Below are positions 1 through 10,451 of a DNA stretch of 64,000 nucleotides, one piece after another. Location of the stretch: the NCBI GenBank assembly GCA_937967455.1, contig CALCJK010000011.1:62001-126000 (forward strand), given 5' to 3'. The translations under genes and the position numbers were made by a program. Source of the DNA: an uncultured bacterium (GTDB lineage Bacteria > Bacteroidota > Ignavibacteria > UBA10030 > BY39). Below the pieces are notes generated by a model. The model was not told where the DNA came from. It saw only the letters and a list, made by a program, of their open reading frames with translations, and did no database searches. The first letter of the stretch is position 1. Every line of letters starts with the position of its first letter.

Positions 1-1
1 C

Positions 2-913
2 TTCGCTTATTTAATGATGTTAATCTGGCCTATGATCGCTTTTGGTTGGGTGACAAATATCTTGCAGCAAGGTGCTGCATCTATGAAGAGAATTTCAAAA
101 ATATTGGATATTGTTCCAGAAATACGAAATTCGGAAAATTTAGATCTTTCAATAAAAGACATTAACGGAGAAATTGAATTCCAGAATGTAAACTTCAAAT
201 ATAAAGATTCTCAAAATCCCATTCTGAAAAATATAAATTTAAAAATTCCAGCAGGTAAAACACTCGCAATTGTTGGTTACACTGGTTCTGGAAAATCAAC
301 TTTGGTAAGTTTAATACCAAGATTGTATGATGTGACGGAAGGTAAAATATTGATTGATGGTAAAGATATTAGAGTTATTCCAATTGAGATTTTGAGAAAA
401 AATATAGGTTTCGTACCTCAGGAAACTTTTTTATTTTCAGAAACAATAGCAAATAATATCGCCTATGGTGTGGATGAAATAGATAATGAAGAAATAATTT
501 ATTCCGCCGATGCAGCACAATTATCAAAGGATTTGGATGAATTCCCGAAAGGTTTTGAAACGATTATAGGCGAAAGAGGTATTACACTTTCTGGTGGACA
601 AAAGCAAAGAGTTAGCATTGCAAGAGCTATTATTCGTAATCCTAAAATTTTAATTCTTGATGATGCATTATCTTCAGTAGACACATATACAGAAGAAGCT
701 ATACTTCAAAAGTTAAGAGCTATTATGAAAAATCGTACATCAATTATTATAAGTCACAGAATTTCAACAGTAAAAGACGCAGATACAATCATAGTATTAC
801 ATGACGGACAGATTGTTGAGCAGGGAACTCACGAAGAGTTGTTAGAATATGGTAAAATATATAAAGACCTTTATAACAAGCAATTACTTGAAGAAGAATT
901 AGAGAAATTATAA
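2..913 (+). CDS. ABC transporter, ATP-binding/permease protein (5' truncated by window edge)
   Basis: Frame is open to the window edge; Walker A GYTGSGKST, signature LSGGQKQR, Walker B ILILDDALSS; end of a membrane domain at the N-terminus. Confidence 0.93.
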   Translation, partial: FAYLMMLIWPMIAFGWVTNILQQGAASMKRISKILDIVPEIRNSENLDLSIKDINGEIEFQNVNFKYKDSQNPILKNINLKIPAGKTLAIVGYTGSGKSTLVSLIPRLYDVTEGKILIDGKDIRVIPIEILRKNIGFVPQETFLFSETIANNIAYGVDEIDNEEIIYSADAAQLSKDLDEFPKGFETIIGERGITLSGGQKQRVSIARAIIRNPKILILDDALSSVDTYTEEAILQKLRAIMKNRTSIIISHRISTVKDADTIIVLHDGQIVEQGTHEELLEYGKIYKDLYNKQLLEEELEKL

Positions 914-914
914 T

Positions 915-2696
915 ATGTACGAAGAAGAAATACTTGGTAAGGCATATGATTCGCGTTTGATGAAAAGATTGCTTAAGTATCTTAAGCCATATAAGTGGTA
1001 TGTTTTACTTGGGATTTTGTTGAGTTTATTAATGTCGGGATTAGAAGCTATTAGGCCTTACTTTACTAAGATCGCTGTCGATATAAATATTGCTAACAAG
1101 GATAAATATGGTTTGCTGACTACAACGGTGCTTTTCTTTTTAGTTTTGATAATTCGGGGAATAGTTCAGTATTTTAATGCATATTTAACTCAATGGATTG
1201 GTCAGCGCACAATTTTTGATCTAAGAATGGAAATTTTTGAGCATCTACAGAGATCTAATATCAGATTTTTTGATAAAAATCCTATAGGTAGATTGATTAC
1301 GCGTGTTACAAATGATGTTGAAGTCCTGAATGAAATGTTCTCTTCTGGTATTGTTATGGTTTTCACAGATATATTTACAATTATCGGAATTTTAGTCTTT
1401 ATGTTTTATATGAATTGGGAACTTGCGCTTGTATCTTTAAGTGTTTTACCAATTTTGTTTTATGCAACATTTCTATTTAGAAAGAAAGCAAGGGAAAGTT
1501 ATAGAGAGGTTCGACTTCAAGTCGCACGTATAAATACATTCATGCAAGAACATGTTTCAGGTATGTTGATAGATCAACTCTTTAATCGTGAAAAAAAATC
1601 TTATGAAGAATTTTCTAGAATTAATGCTGCACATCGTGATGCAAATATTAAATCTATTTTCTACTATGCGGTTTTTTATCCAGCTGTTGAGTTGATAGGT
1701 GCAATAGCTATCGGTTTAATTATATGGTATGCTGGAATTGAAGCCCTGAATAAAGAAATAACAATTGGTACGGTAATGGCATTTTTTCAGTTTAATGAAA
1801 TGTTCTGGAGGCCAATACGCGACCTCTCTGAAAAATACAACATTATGCAAACTGCAATGGCTTCGTCTGAAAGAATTTTTAAACTTTTGGATGATAAAAC
1901 TACTCTCCCGATGCAAATTAATGCAGTTCAATTAAAAGAAGTAAAGGGAGAAATTGTTTTTGAAAATGTATGGTTCTCATACGATTCTGTAGAAAATGAC
2001 GATGAATGGGTATTGAAAAATGTTTCCTTCAAAATAAATCCAGGTGAAACAGCAGCTATAGTAGGCCATACAGGTGCAGGTAAAACCACAATTATTAATC
2101 TGTTAACAAGATTTTATGAGCTGAATAAGGGAAGAATTCTAATTGATGGTTATGATATTAGGGAATTAGATCCTTATCAATTGCGAAAACATATAGGATT
2201 GGTACATCAGGATGTGTTTTTGTTCTCAGGTGATATACGTTCCAACATAAATCTTGGGAACGAATCAATCAAAATGGATCGTATCAAAGCAGCATCCAGA
2301 GTGGTGGGTTTAAATAAATTTATAGAAAGTTTGCCAAACCGTTATCATGAGGAAGTCAAAGAAAGAGGGGCTACACTTTCTGTTGGACAGAAGCAATTAA
2401 TCTCATTTGCACGAGCTCTGGCACACAACCCCAAAATATTAATACTTGACGAAGCTACTTCAAGTGTTGATACTGAGTCGGAAATTTTAATACAAAAAGC
2501 AATACAAAAGCTCTTAAAAGGCAGAACCTCCATTGTAATTGCACATCGACTTTCCACCATACAAAGAGCAAATAAGATTATAGTATTACATAAAGGTGAA
2601 GTAAGGGAAATCGGGACTCATCAAGAATTACTAAATTTAGGTGGCATTTACTATAAACTTTATCAATTGCAGTATAAAGAACAGGAAATAATGTGA
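915..2696 (+). CDS. ABC transporter, permease/ATP-binding fusion (MsbA/MdlB-like), likely heterodimer partner of the upstream gene
   Basis: Exporter-type TM domain, Walker A GHTGAGKTT, degenerate signature LSVGQKQ, Walker B ILILDEATSS; 1 bp after the upstream stop. Confidence 0.93.
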   Translation: MYEEEILGKAYDSRLMKRLLKYLKPYKWYVLLGILLSLLMSGLEAIRPYFTKIAVDINIANKDKYGLLTTTVLFFLVLIIRGIVQYFNAYLTQWIGQRTIFDLRMEIFEHLQRSNIRFFDKNPIGRLITRVTNDVEVLNEMFSSGIVMVFTDIFTIIGILVFMFYMNWELALVSLSVLPILFYATFLFRKKARESYREVRLQVARINTFMQEHVSGMLIDQLFNREKKSYEEFSRINAAHRDANIKSIFYYAVFYPAVELIGAIAIGLIIWYAGIEALNKEITIGTVMAFFQFNEMFWRPIRDLSEKYNIMQTAMASSERIFKLLDDKTTLPMQINAVQLKEVKGEIVFENVWFSYDSVENDDEWVLKNVSFKINPGETAAIVGHTGAGKTTIINLLTRFYELNKGRILIDGYDIRELDPYQLRKHIGLVHQDVFLFSGDIRSNINLGNESIKMDRIKAASRVVGLNKFIESLPNRYHEEVKERGATLSVGQKQLISFARALAHNPKILILDEATSSVDTESEILIQKAIQKLLKGRTSIVIAHRLSTIQRANKIIVLHKGEVREIGTHQELLNLGGIYYKLYQLQYKEQEIM

Positions 2697-2797
2697 GTTT
2701 CTTTTTTTAAAAATATTCAAATGTTTCACGAAAAATAGTTTTTAATGTTACATTATTTAACAATAGGAGTATATATCCAAGTATCAAAATTTTTTAT

Positions 2798-2829
2798 TTT
2801 GCTTTTCTTTTCAAAATAAGTTAAATTTC
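2798..2829 (+). promoter_or_regulatory. Candidate Bacteroidota-type promoter upstream of uppS (TTTG-N20-TAAATTTC)
   Basis: TTTG at 2798-2801, 20-nt spacer, TAAATTTC at 2822-2829; 7 of 8 match to the TAnnTTTG element. Confidence 0.4.
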
Positions 2830-2867
2830 AATGAATATTTAAGAAAAAAATACATTAAGTTGTTAAA

Positions 2868-3659
2868 TTGGTTAAAAAAACTAGGAAAAATATTGATATA
2901 GATGAAAAAAAGCAGGCAGCTTTAAAGAAGTCGGGCGAGATACCAACGCATATTGCAATTATTATGGATGGTAATGGTAGATGGGCACGACGTCACGGAT
3001 TACCAAGAATTGCTGGTCATCGTGAAGGTGTGGAATCGGTTAGGGATATTGTTGAAGCCTGTGGGCAGCTTGGCATAAAATATCTGACTTTATATGCGTT
3101 CTCGACGGAAAATTGGAAACGACCACAAGATGAAGTATCAATGCTAATGCGACTTTTAATGAAAGCTCTTCGTGATGAAGCTGATAAACTTAATCGCAAT
3201 AATGTGTGTCTAAAAGCGATTGGTGATATCTCAAAACTACCAAATCCTGTGCAGAATGAATTACTTGATGCAATCGTAAAAACACAAAATAATACTGGAC
3301 TAAATCTATTGCTTGCACTTTCGTATAGTGGCAGGTGGGATATAACACAAGCAGTAAAAAAAATTTTTTATGATTGCCAAGTAGGGAACTTGAATATAGA
3401 TTCGATTAACGAAGATATTATTAGTAAATATTTATCTACTCAAGGAATTCCCGATCCTGACCTTTTAATTCGCACAAGTGGCGAGTTTAGAGTTAGTAAT
3501 TTTTTATTGTGGCAATTAGCATACACGGAAATTTATATAAGCAAATTAAATTGGCCTGATTTTAGAAGAGATGAACTTTACAAAGCCATTGCTGATTATC
3601 AAAAAAGAGAACGTCGATTTGGAATGGTAAGTAATCAATTAAAGCAAAAGAAAACTTAA
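2868..3659 (+). CDS. uppS: Isoprenyl transferase / undecaprenyl diphosphate synthase (TTG start)
   Basis: HIAIIMDGNGRWA...R..GHREG, LTLYAFSTENW, LLIRTSGEFRVSNFLLWQLAYTEIY motifs. Confidence 0.95.
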   Translation: MVKKTRKNIDIDEKKQAALKKSGEIPTHIAIIMDGNGRWARRHGLPRIAGHREGVESVRDIVEACGQLGIKYLTLYAFSTENWKRPQDEVSMLMRLLMKALRDEADKLNRNNVCLKAIGDISKLPNPVQNELLDAIVKTQNNTGLNLLLALSYSGRWDITQAVKKIFYDCQVGNLNIDSINEDIISKYLSTQGIPDPDLLIRTSGEFRVSNFLLWQLAYTEIYISKLNWPDFRRDELYKAIADYQKRERRFGMVSNQLKQKKT

Positions 3660-3662
3660 ATT

Positions 3663-6026
3663 ATGCGAATAATAGAGATTTTTATAATAACATTATTAAT
3701 CACTTTAAGTTTGTCTTTTGCACAAAAACAAAAAATTGAAACATTTAAAATTCTTGGTATATATGTAGAAGGTAATGTTACAGCAGATAGAGAAGCCATA
3801 ATTTCAAACTCTGGACTTAGGGTAAATGGTGAGCTTGTTATTCCAAGCGATCAGATCCGACAGGCAATTCAAAGATTGTGGGCTTTAAGAATTTTTGACG
3901 ATATCCAAATATCAATTGAAAGACAGGTCTCAGATGGTATATATCTATTAATTAAAGTCAAAGAGCATCCACGTCTGGAACGCATTGAATACTCAGGTTA
4001 TGACGAACTTGATGAAGATGATTTTAATAAGAAAATTACTTTTACAAAAGGTCAGATTCTGTCGCCACAAGATATCAATAAAATCGTGAGGAAAATCAAA
4101 GACCTTTATACTGAAAAAAGTATGTTGCTTGCTGAGATTACGCCTGAAATCATAGTGGAAGATTCAACAACACCAAATCGTGTGGTACTCCGATTGAAAA
4201 TCGACGAAGGTAAAGTTATAAAAGTAAAACAAATTCAAATTTATGGTAATAAAGATTTTAAAGCAAGTAAAATAAAGGGTCAAATGGATGATACTAAAGA
4301 AAAAGTTTGGTGGATGTTCTGGAGATCAGCAAAATTTGACAAAGCTAAATACGAAGCTGATAAAGAAAAAATTATAAAATTTTATAGAAAAAACGGTTAC
4401 CTCGATGCTGAAATAATTTCCGACTCGTTTTATTATGATGAATCAAAAAAATATATGACTATAAATTTAAATATAACTGAAGGTAAACAGTATAAAATAA
4501 GAAATATAGTATGGGAAGGTAACACAATTTATCCAGCATCAGTATTAACACAGAGATTGGGATTTAATAAAGGAGATATATATGATGTAGAAAAGTTTGA
4601 GAAAAATTTAAGACAAAATGAAGATCAAACAGACGTTGCATCACTATATATGGATAATGGTTATCTAACATTTAATCTTGACAAGTCTGAGACAAGAATT
4701 GAACCAGATAGTGTGGATATTGCGATTCGGATATTTGAGCGTAATCAGTTTAGAATTGCACGTGTAGATATCAAAGGTAATACAAAAACTCAGGAAAAAG
4801 TAATTCGTCGTGAGCTGTTTACAAGACCTGGTGATATTTTTAGTCGTGCTGCAATTATGAGAAGTGCCCGCCAGTTACTTCAGTTAAATTATTTTAACCC
4901 TGAAAAAATTAAACCCGACTTTAAACTTGTTGATGATAAAAATGTTGATTTAGTTTACGAAGTCGAAGAAAAATCGAGCGATAATGTGAATGCTTCGGTT
5001 GGCTATAGTGGTGCATTTGGAGTAACAGGTGCACTCGGTTTTACTATCAACAATTTTGATATATCATCCCCATTAACAGGTGGTGCTGGTCAAATACTAA
5101 ATTTTGAATGGCAGTTCGGTGAAGGTGCTAGATTTAGAACCTTTACACTCGGTTTTACAGAACCCTGGTTATTTGACAAACCAACATCGCTTGGTATAAC
5201 ATTATTTGATACACGACAAATTTATATCTTTGACTTAAGACAAACTGGTGCTTCCTTGCGACTGGGTAAAAGATTTAAATATCCTGATGATTATTTTAGA
5301 GGAGACTGGATAGCTCGAGTACAATTATACAATACTATTAGTGGTGGTGGGTTATATCCAGAGGGTAAAACAAATCAGTATAGCATTACACAGATAATAT
5401 CGCGTAATAGTACGGACAATCCGATTTTCCCTGCAATCGGTTCAAGCTTTGCACTTTCAACCGAAATTTCAGGAGGCCCGTTTTTACCAGGCAATGTGGA
5501 TTATCATAAATGGATTTTTTCAGGTGACTGGTACACACCATTAGAAAATTCGATGAAACTTATACTCTATACGGGTGCACAGGTAGCATTCCTTGATGGC
5601 TTTAAAAAGGATTCAAAAATTCCTCCTATTGAATATTTCTTTATGGGTGGTACAGGATTGGGTTTTGTATCAACAACGCCACTGCGCGGTTATGATGATA
5701 GAAGTATAGGACCACAAAATGTTTATGGAGAAGTTAAAGGCGGTAAGGCAATGGCAAAATATACAGCAGAATTGAGATTCTCAGTCACTATGAATCCAAT
5801 ACCGATATATTTACTTGCTTTTGCAGAAGCAGGAAATGTTTATGAGAATTTGAACACAATTAACTTTTTAAATTTAAAAAGAAGTTTTGGATTTGGTGCC
5901 AGAATTATGATTCAACCTATAGGAATGGTCGGTTTTGACTATGGTTATGGTGCTGACGATGTTCTCCCTAAAGATGGCAAACCAGATGGATGGCGTTTCC
6001 ATTTCCAATTCGGTCGCGGTTTTTAA
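3663..6026 (+). CDS. bamA: Outer membrane protein assembly factor BamA (POTRA repeats plus beta-barrel)
   Basis: Signal peptide, multiple POTRA-like repeats, C-terminal barrel ending in WRFHFQFGRGF; followed by skp and lpxD genes. Confidence 0.93.
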   Translation: MRIIEIFIITLLITLSLSFAQKQKIETFKILGIYVEGNVTADREAIISNSGLRVNGELVIPSDQIRQAIQRLWALRIFDDIQISIERQVSDGIYLLIKVKEHPRLERIEYSGYDELDEDDFNKKITFTKGQILSPQDINKIVRKIKDLYTEKSMLLAEITPEIIVEDSTTPNRVVLRLKIDEGKVIKVKQIQIYGNKDFKASKIKGQMDDTKEKVWWMFWRSAKFDKAKYEADKEKIIKFYRKNGYLDAEIISDSFYYDESKKYMTINLNITEGKQYKIRNIVWEGNTIYPASVLTQRLGFNKGDIYDVEKFEKNLRQNEDQTDVASLYMDNGYLTFNLDKSETRIEPDSVDIAIRIFERNQFRIARVDIKGNTKTQEKVIRRELFTRPGDIFSRAAIMRSARQLLQLNYFNPEKIKPDFKLVDDKNVDLVYEVEEKSSDNVNASVGYSGAFGVTGALGFTINNFDISSPLTGGAGQILNFEWQFGEGARFRTFTLGFTEPWLFDKPTSLGITLFDTRQIYIFDLRQTGASLRLGKRFKYPDDYFRGDWIARVQLYNTISGGGLYPEGKTNQYSITQIISRNSTDNPIFPAIGSSFALSTEISGGPFLPGNVDYHKWIFSGDWYTPLENSMKLILYTGAQVAFLDGFKKDSKIPPIEYFFMGGTGLGFVSTTPLRGYDDRSIGPQNVYGEVKGGKAMAKYTAELRFSVTMNPIPIYLLAFAEAGNVYENLNTINFLNLKRSFGFGARIMIQPIGMVGFDYGYGADDVLPKDGKPDGWRFHFQFGRGF

Positions 6027-6057
6027 ATAATCAATAATAAAAAATAATGAGGTAAAA

Positions 6058-6603
6058 GTGAATAACTTAAAATCAATAATCAAAATATCATTAGTATTTT
6101 TAATTTTATTATGTTTATCTGTTAATCTTACAAAAGCACAAACATTAAAAATTGGTTATGTTAATTCTGCAAAAATTTTGCAGGAATATCCTGAAGCTCA
6201 GGAAGCACAGAAAAAATTAGATAATATGGGAAAAGCCTGGCAGAGCGAACTTGAAAAAATGAGCAAAGAACTGCAGAAAAAATATGAAGATTACCAAAAA
6301 CAACAAGGTATGATGACCGAACAGAAAAAGCTTGCTGCTCAACAGGAACTTGTTGAAATGGAACAAAAAGTTTATCAGTATCGCAACGATAAATTTGGTT
6401 CCGATGGTGAACTTGCTCAAGAAACAGAAAAATTATTACAACCAATTAAAGACAAAATACTAAAAGTTATACAGCAAATTGCCAAGGAAGAAAAACTTAC
6501 ATTTGTATTTGATAAGAACGAAACTATAATGGTAATGTTGTATGGTGATCCAGCGTACGATTATACATACAAAGTTTTGGATAGATTAAAAAGAAGTAAA
6601 TAA
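6058..6603 (+). CDS. OmpH/Skp family periplasmic chaperone (GTG start)
   Basis: Signal peptide; IGYVNSAKILQEYPEAQEAQKKLD followed by a coiled-coil region; bam/lpx context. Confidence 0.88.
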   Translation: MNNLKSIIKISLVFLILLCLSVNLTKAQTLKIGYVNSAKILQEYPEAQEAQKKLDNMGKAWQSELEKMSKELQKKYEDYQKQQGMMTEQKKLAAQQELVEMEQKVYQYRNDKFGSDGELAQETEKLLQPIKDKILKVIQQIAKEEKLTFVFDKNETIMVMLYGDPAYDYTYKVLDRLKRSK

Positions 6604-6618
6604 AATGAAGGGTAAAAT

Positions 6619-7146
6619 ATGAAGTATCTAAAGTTTGGAATATTATTAATTATTCTTGCTGTATATTTTAACAACTTACAAGCACAGGTAAAAATAGGAT
6701 GGATTAATTCTCAAGTAATAATGGATAAATTACCTGAAGCTCAGGAAGCACAACGCCAATTGGATAATTTGGTAACAGAATGGCAAAATGAGCTCGCCAA
6801 AATGCAGAACGAATGGCAAAAGAAATTTGAGGAGTACGATAAACGCAAACTTATTCTGACTGAACAAGGTCGCGCAGATGCTGAACGCCAGTTGCAGGAA
6901 CTCGACAAGAAAATTGTTGAATACAGAAACAGAAAATTTGGACAAAATGGTGAACTCTTCCAAAAACAAAATGAGCTTATGAAACCTGTTCAAGATAAAA
7001 TTTTTAAAGCTATTCAAGACGTAGCAAAAGAAGAAGGTTATGATTATGTGTTTGATAAAAGTGGTGATATTCTTCTTATGTATACTAATGAGAAGTATGA
7101 TTTGACTAATGTTGTTCTGGAAAAAGTTAAAACATTTAAACGCTAA
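6619..7146 (+). CDS. OmpH/Skp family periplasmic chaperone, second paralogue
   Basis: Aligns by eye to the preceding ORF (IGWINSQVIMDKLPEAQEAQRQLDNL...). Confidence 0.88.
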   Translation: MKYLKFGILLIILAVYFNNLQAQVKIGWINSQVIMDKLPEAQEAQRQLDNLVTEWQNELAKMQNEWQKKFEEYDKRKLILTEQGRADAERQLQELDKKIVEYRNRKFGQNGELFQKQNELMKPVQDKIFKAIQDVAKEEGYDYVFDKSGDILLMYTNEKYDLTNVVLEKVKTFKR

Positions 7147-7148
7147 AT

Positions 7149-8213
7149 ATGAAACTAAGCCAGATAATCAAACTTCTTAACGCAGAGGCAGATTTAAGAT
7201 CTGATATTGAGATAAAACATTTAGCAAAAATTGAAGAAGCATCTGAAGGAGATATTACTTTTTTATCCAATCCTAAATATAATAAATTTTTAGTTACAAC
7301 AAATGCATCTGCTATACTTGTGGCTAAAAATGTTGAGTATAAGGAACTTAAAGATAGAAAATCTCCAATTGTGCTTGTCAGAGTAGAAAATCCATATATT
7401 GCATTTTTAAAATTAATAGAATTCTTTTACCCTAATCCTGCACCACTTAGGAAGGGGATCCACGACACTGCTGTAATTTCACCTGATGCAAAGATTGGAA
7501 AAAATGTCGCAATAGGTGCAAATGTTTTTATCGGTAATAGATGTATAATTGGTGACAATACTGAAATTTGGCATAATGCTGTTTTGCATGATGACGTTAT
7601 TATAGGAAGTAACACTGTTATTTATTCCAATGTTTCGATAAGGGAACAGTGCAAAATAGGTAATAATGTGATAATACATTCTGGAACTGTAATAGGAAGC
7701 GATGGTTTTGGATTTGCACCCCTGCCAGATGGCAGATATGAAAAGATTCCTCAAAGAGGTATAGTTGTAATTGAAGATGATGTTGAAATTGGCTCAAATT
7801 GTAGTATTGATAGAGCAACACTTGGTGAAACAAGAATTTGTCGTGGAGCAAAGCTTGATAATCTAATACAAATTGCTCACAATGTTGTTGTTGGTGAAAA
7901 CACAGTTATAGCAGCTCAAACAGGAATTTCAGGTAGCACAAGAATTGGAAAAAATTGTGTATTAGCTGGACAGGTTGGATTAGTTGGTCATATAGTTATT
8001 GCCGATCGCACTACAATAGCTGCACAATCGGGTATCTCAAAATCTATTATTGAGGAAGGCAAAACATATTTTGGATATCCAGCTACAGAAATTTCAGAAA
8101 TGCGTAGAATTGTTGCTGCCAAGCGTCAGCTCCCCAAATTACTTCTCGAAGTTGAAGAACTAAAGAGGAAAATTAAAACTATAGAAGATAATTTGAAAAA
8201 GGATAACAAATGA
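7149..8213 (+). CDS. lpxD: UDP-3-O-acylglucosamine N-acyltransferase
   Basis: Left-handed beta-helix hexapeptide repeats; IGSDGFGFAPLPDGRYEKIPQRG and LDNLIQIAHNVVVG motifs. Confidence 0.95.
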   Translation: MKLSQIIKLLNAEADLRSDIEIKHLAKIEEASEGDITFLSNPKYNKFLVTTNASAILVAKNVEYKELKDRKSPIVLVRVENPYIAFLKLIEFFYPNPAPLRKGIHDTAVISPDAKIGKNVAIGANVFIGNRCIIGDNTEIWHNAVLHDDVIIGSNTVIYSNVSIREQCKIGNNVIIHSGTVIGSDGFGFAPLPDGRYEKIPQRGIVVIEDDVEIGSNCSIDRATLGETRICRGAKLDNLIQIAHNVVVGENTVIAAQTGISGSTRIGKNCVLAGQVGLVGHIVIADRTTIAAQSGISKSIIEEGKTYFGYPATEISEMRRIVAAKRQLPKLLLEVEELKRKIKTIEDNLKKDNK

Positions 8214-9664
8214 TTGCTCATCAAAGAACAATAAATAAACCAGTTTCAATAACGGGCCTTGGTTTACATACTGGTGTAGAAACTACACTAACATTTAAGC
8301 CTGCACCTGAAGATTATGGAATCAGATTTAAAAGAGTGGATTTAGGTGGAAGTCCTGAAATCCCAGCAATTGTTGATCTTGTAGTTGATGTATCACGAGG
8401 CACAACACTTTCTTTAGGAGAAGCAAAAGTTTATACAGTTGAACATGTACTTGCAGCTATTGTTGGTTTACAAATCGACAATATAATTATAGAATTGGAT
8501 AACATTGAGCCTCCAATTTGTGATGGTAGTGCGCGTCCATTTGTCGATGCACTGCTTGAAGCAGGTTTACATTCTCAAACAGCTATGAAGGATTATCTTA
8601 TTATTGACCAAACTATTCAATATAGAGATGAGAAAAAGGGTGTAGATATTGTGGCTCTACCAACAGATGATTATCGGATCACTGTTATGATAGATTATCA
8701 GAATCAAGCGCTTGGGAGTCAGCATACTGGATTATTTAATTTAGAAAAAGAATTCGTTGAAGAATTTTCTTCAGCAAGAACATTTTGTTTTTTACACGAG
8801 GTCGAACTACTCCACTCTCAAGGATTAATAAAAGGTGGGAATTTAGATAATGCAATTGTAATCGTAGACAGAGAAATGAATGATGAAGAAGTTAAGAGGA
8901 TTGCACAAAAATTGGGAATAAGTCAATCGGTAATTTTAGGTAAAACTGGAGCTTTAAATAATAAGCTACTTCGTTATAAAAATGAACCAGCCCGTCACAA
9001 ACTTCTAGATTTAATGGGTGATTTAGCTTTAATTGGTGTGCCGTTTAAAGCACAAATTCTTGCTGCTCGTCCAGGTCATTCAAGCAACATTGAATTTGCT
9101 AAACTTGTTAGGAAAATGTATTTGCAGAAAAAACTGGTGAAAAGATTTCAGCATGAAAAAAAAGAGGGTGTTGTTTTTGATATTAATGCAATAAAGAGAA
9201 TTTTGCCTCATCGTTATCCTTTCTTGTTGATTGATAAAATTATAGATTTTAAGATGGACGAAAGTATCATTGGTGTAAAGAATGTAACAGTGAACGAGCC
9301 CTTTTTTGAAGGACATTTTCCAGGGCAGCCAGTAATGCCCGGCGTTTTGATTATAGAAGCAATGGCTCAAACTGGTGGAATATTATTGTTAAATGGTGTT
9401 GAAAATCCAGGTGACAAATTAGTATATTTTATGACAATTAATAATGCTAAGTTCAGAAAACCAGTTGTTCCAGGAGATCAGTTGATTTTTGAATTAAAAC
9501 TAAAAAGTCGTAGAAACAAAATTGCAGTAATGTCTGGTAAAGCTTTTGTGGACGGTAATCTAGTTGCAGAAGCAGAAATGTCAGCAGCGATAGTCAATCG
9601 CAACGAATCAAACCAAATAGAAAATAACTTTGAAAAACCAAAAGAACAATATACAATAAAATAA
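8210..9664 (+). CDS. lpxC/fabZ: Bifunctional UDP-3-O-acyl-GlcNAc deacetylase / 3-hydroxyacyl-ACP dehydratase (LpxC-FabZ fusion)
   Basis: N-terminal LpxC (TGLGLHTG, VEHVLAA, RHKLLDLMGDLALIG); C-terminal FabZ (LPHRYPFLLIDKI, GHFPGQPVMPGVLIIEAMAQTGG). Confidence 0.95.
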   Translation: MIAHQRTINKPVSITGLGLHTGVETTLTFKPAPEDYGIRFKRVDLGGSPEIPAIVDLVVDVSRGTTLSLGEAKVYTVEHVLAAIVGLQIDNIIIELDNIEPPICDGSARPFVDALLEAGLHSQTAMKDYLIIDQTIQYRDEKKGVDIVALPTDDYRITVMIDYQNQALGSQHTGLFNLEKEFVEEFSSARTFCFLHEVELLHSQGLIKGGNLDNAIVIVDREMNDEEVKRIAQKLGISQSVILGKTGALNNKLLRYKNEPARHKLLDLMGDLALIGVPFKAQILAARPGHSSNIEFAKLVRKMYLQKKLVKRFQHEKKEGVVFDINAIKRILPHRYPFLLIDKIIDFKMDESIIGVKNVTVNEPFFEGHFPGQPVMPGVLIIEAMAQTGGILLLNGVENPGDKLVYFMTINNAKFRKPVVPGDQLIFELKLKSRRNKIAVMSGKAFVDGNLVAEAEMSAAIVNRNESNQIENNFEKPKEQYTIK

Positions 9665-9665
9665 T

Positions 9666-10451
9666 ATGTCTGTAAACATTCATTCAAGTGCTGTAGTCAG
9701 TTCAAAAGCAAAAATTTCAGAAAATGTTACAATTGGACCTTTTAGTATTGTCGAGGACGATGTAGTTATAGGAGAAGGAACACAGATTGGTTCAAGTGTT
9801 CTTTTAGCAAATGGAACAAGAATTGGTAAAAATTGTAAAATATCCCACGGTGCCGTTCTCGGAACACTTCCTCAAGATATAAAATTTGGTGGTGAAATAA
9901 CAACACTTGAAGTTGGCGATAATACAACTATTAGAGAGTATGCAACTTTAAATCGTGGAACTAAAGCTCATATGAAAACGGTCGTTGGAAGTAATTGCTT
10001 TTTAATGGCTTATATCCATGTTGCTCATGATTGTATAATAGGAAACAATGTAATAATTGCTAATGCAGTCAATATGGCTGGTCATGTTGAAATTGAAGAT
10101 AATGTTGTTGTTGGTGGCCTAACAGCAATTCATCAATTTGTGAGGATTGGAAAACATGCAATGGTTGGTGGTGGACTTAGAGCTTCCAAAGATGTACCTC
10201 CCTATATTCTTGCTGGGAAAGATCCAATGTCTTTTGAAGGTACAAATATTGTCGGTTTAAAACGCAGAAACTTTTCCTCAGAAACAATCTTGAATATAGA
10301 AAATGCTTATCGAATTATTTATGAATCAGGCTTGAATGTTTCTCAAGCAGTAAACAAGATTAAAAAAGAATTACCATTAACTCCTGAAATAATGGATATT
10401 TTAAACTTTATTGCTAAAAGTAAAAGAGGAATAATTGGGCGAAGTAGATGA
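9666..10451 (+). CDS. lpxA: Acyl-ACP--UDP-N-acetylglucosamine O-acyltransferase
   Basis: Hexapeptide repeats; HVAHDCIIGNNVIIANAVNMAGHVEIED and GLKRRNFS motifs. Confidence 0.95.
   Translation: MSVNIHSSAVVSSKAKISENVTIGPFSIVEDDVVIGEGTQIGSSVLLANGTRIGKNCKISHGAVLGTLPQDIKFGGEITTLEVGDNTTIREYATLNRGTKAHMKTVVGSNCFLMAYIHVAHDCIIGNNVIIANAVNMAGHVEIEDNVVVGGLTAIHQFVRIGKHAMVGGGLRASKDVPPYILAGKDPMSFEGTNIVGLKRRNFSSETILNIENAYRIIYESGLNVSQAVNKIKKELPLTPEIMDILNFIAKSKRGIIGRSR

Noticed and set aside
2697-2867. Small RNA gene in the AT-rich gap before uppS
   Set aside because: No stable hairpin or conserved RNA motif recognised; a promoter plus leader explains the gap.
6058-7146. Tandem skp/ompH duplication as unusual
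   Set aside because: Two adjacent OmpH-family genes after bamA are common in this group of bacteria.
8210-9664. LpxC-FabZ fusion as a novel architecture
   Set aside because: This bifunctional fusion is known in Bacteroidota and relatives; catalytic motifs look normal.
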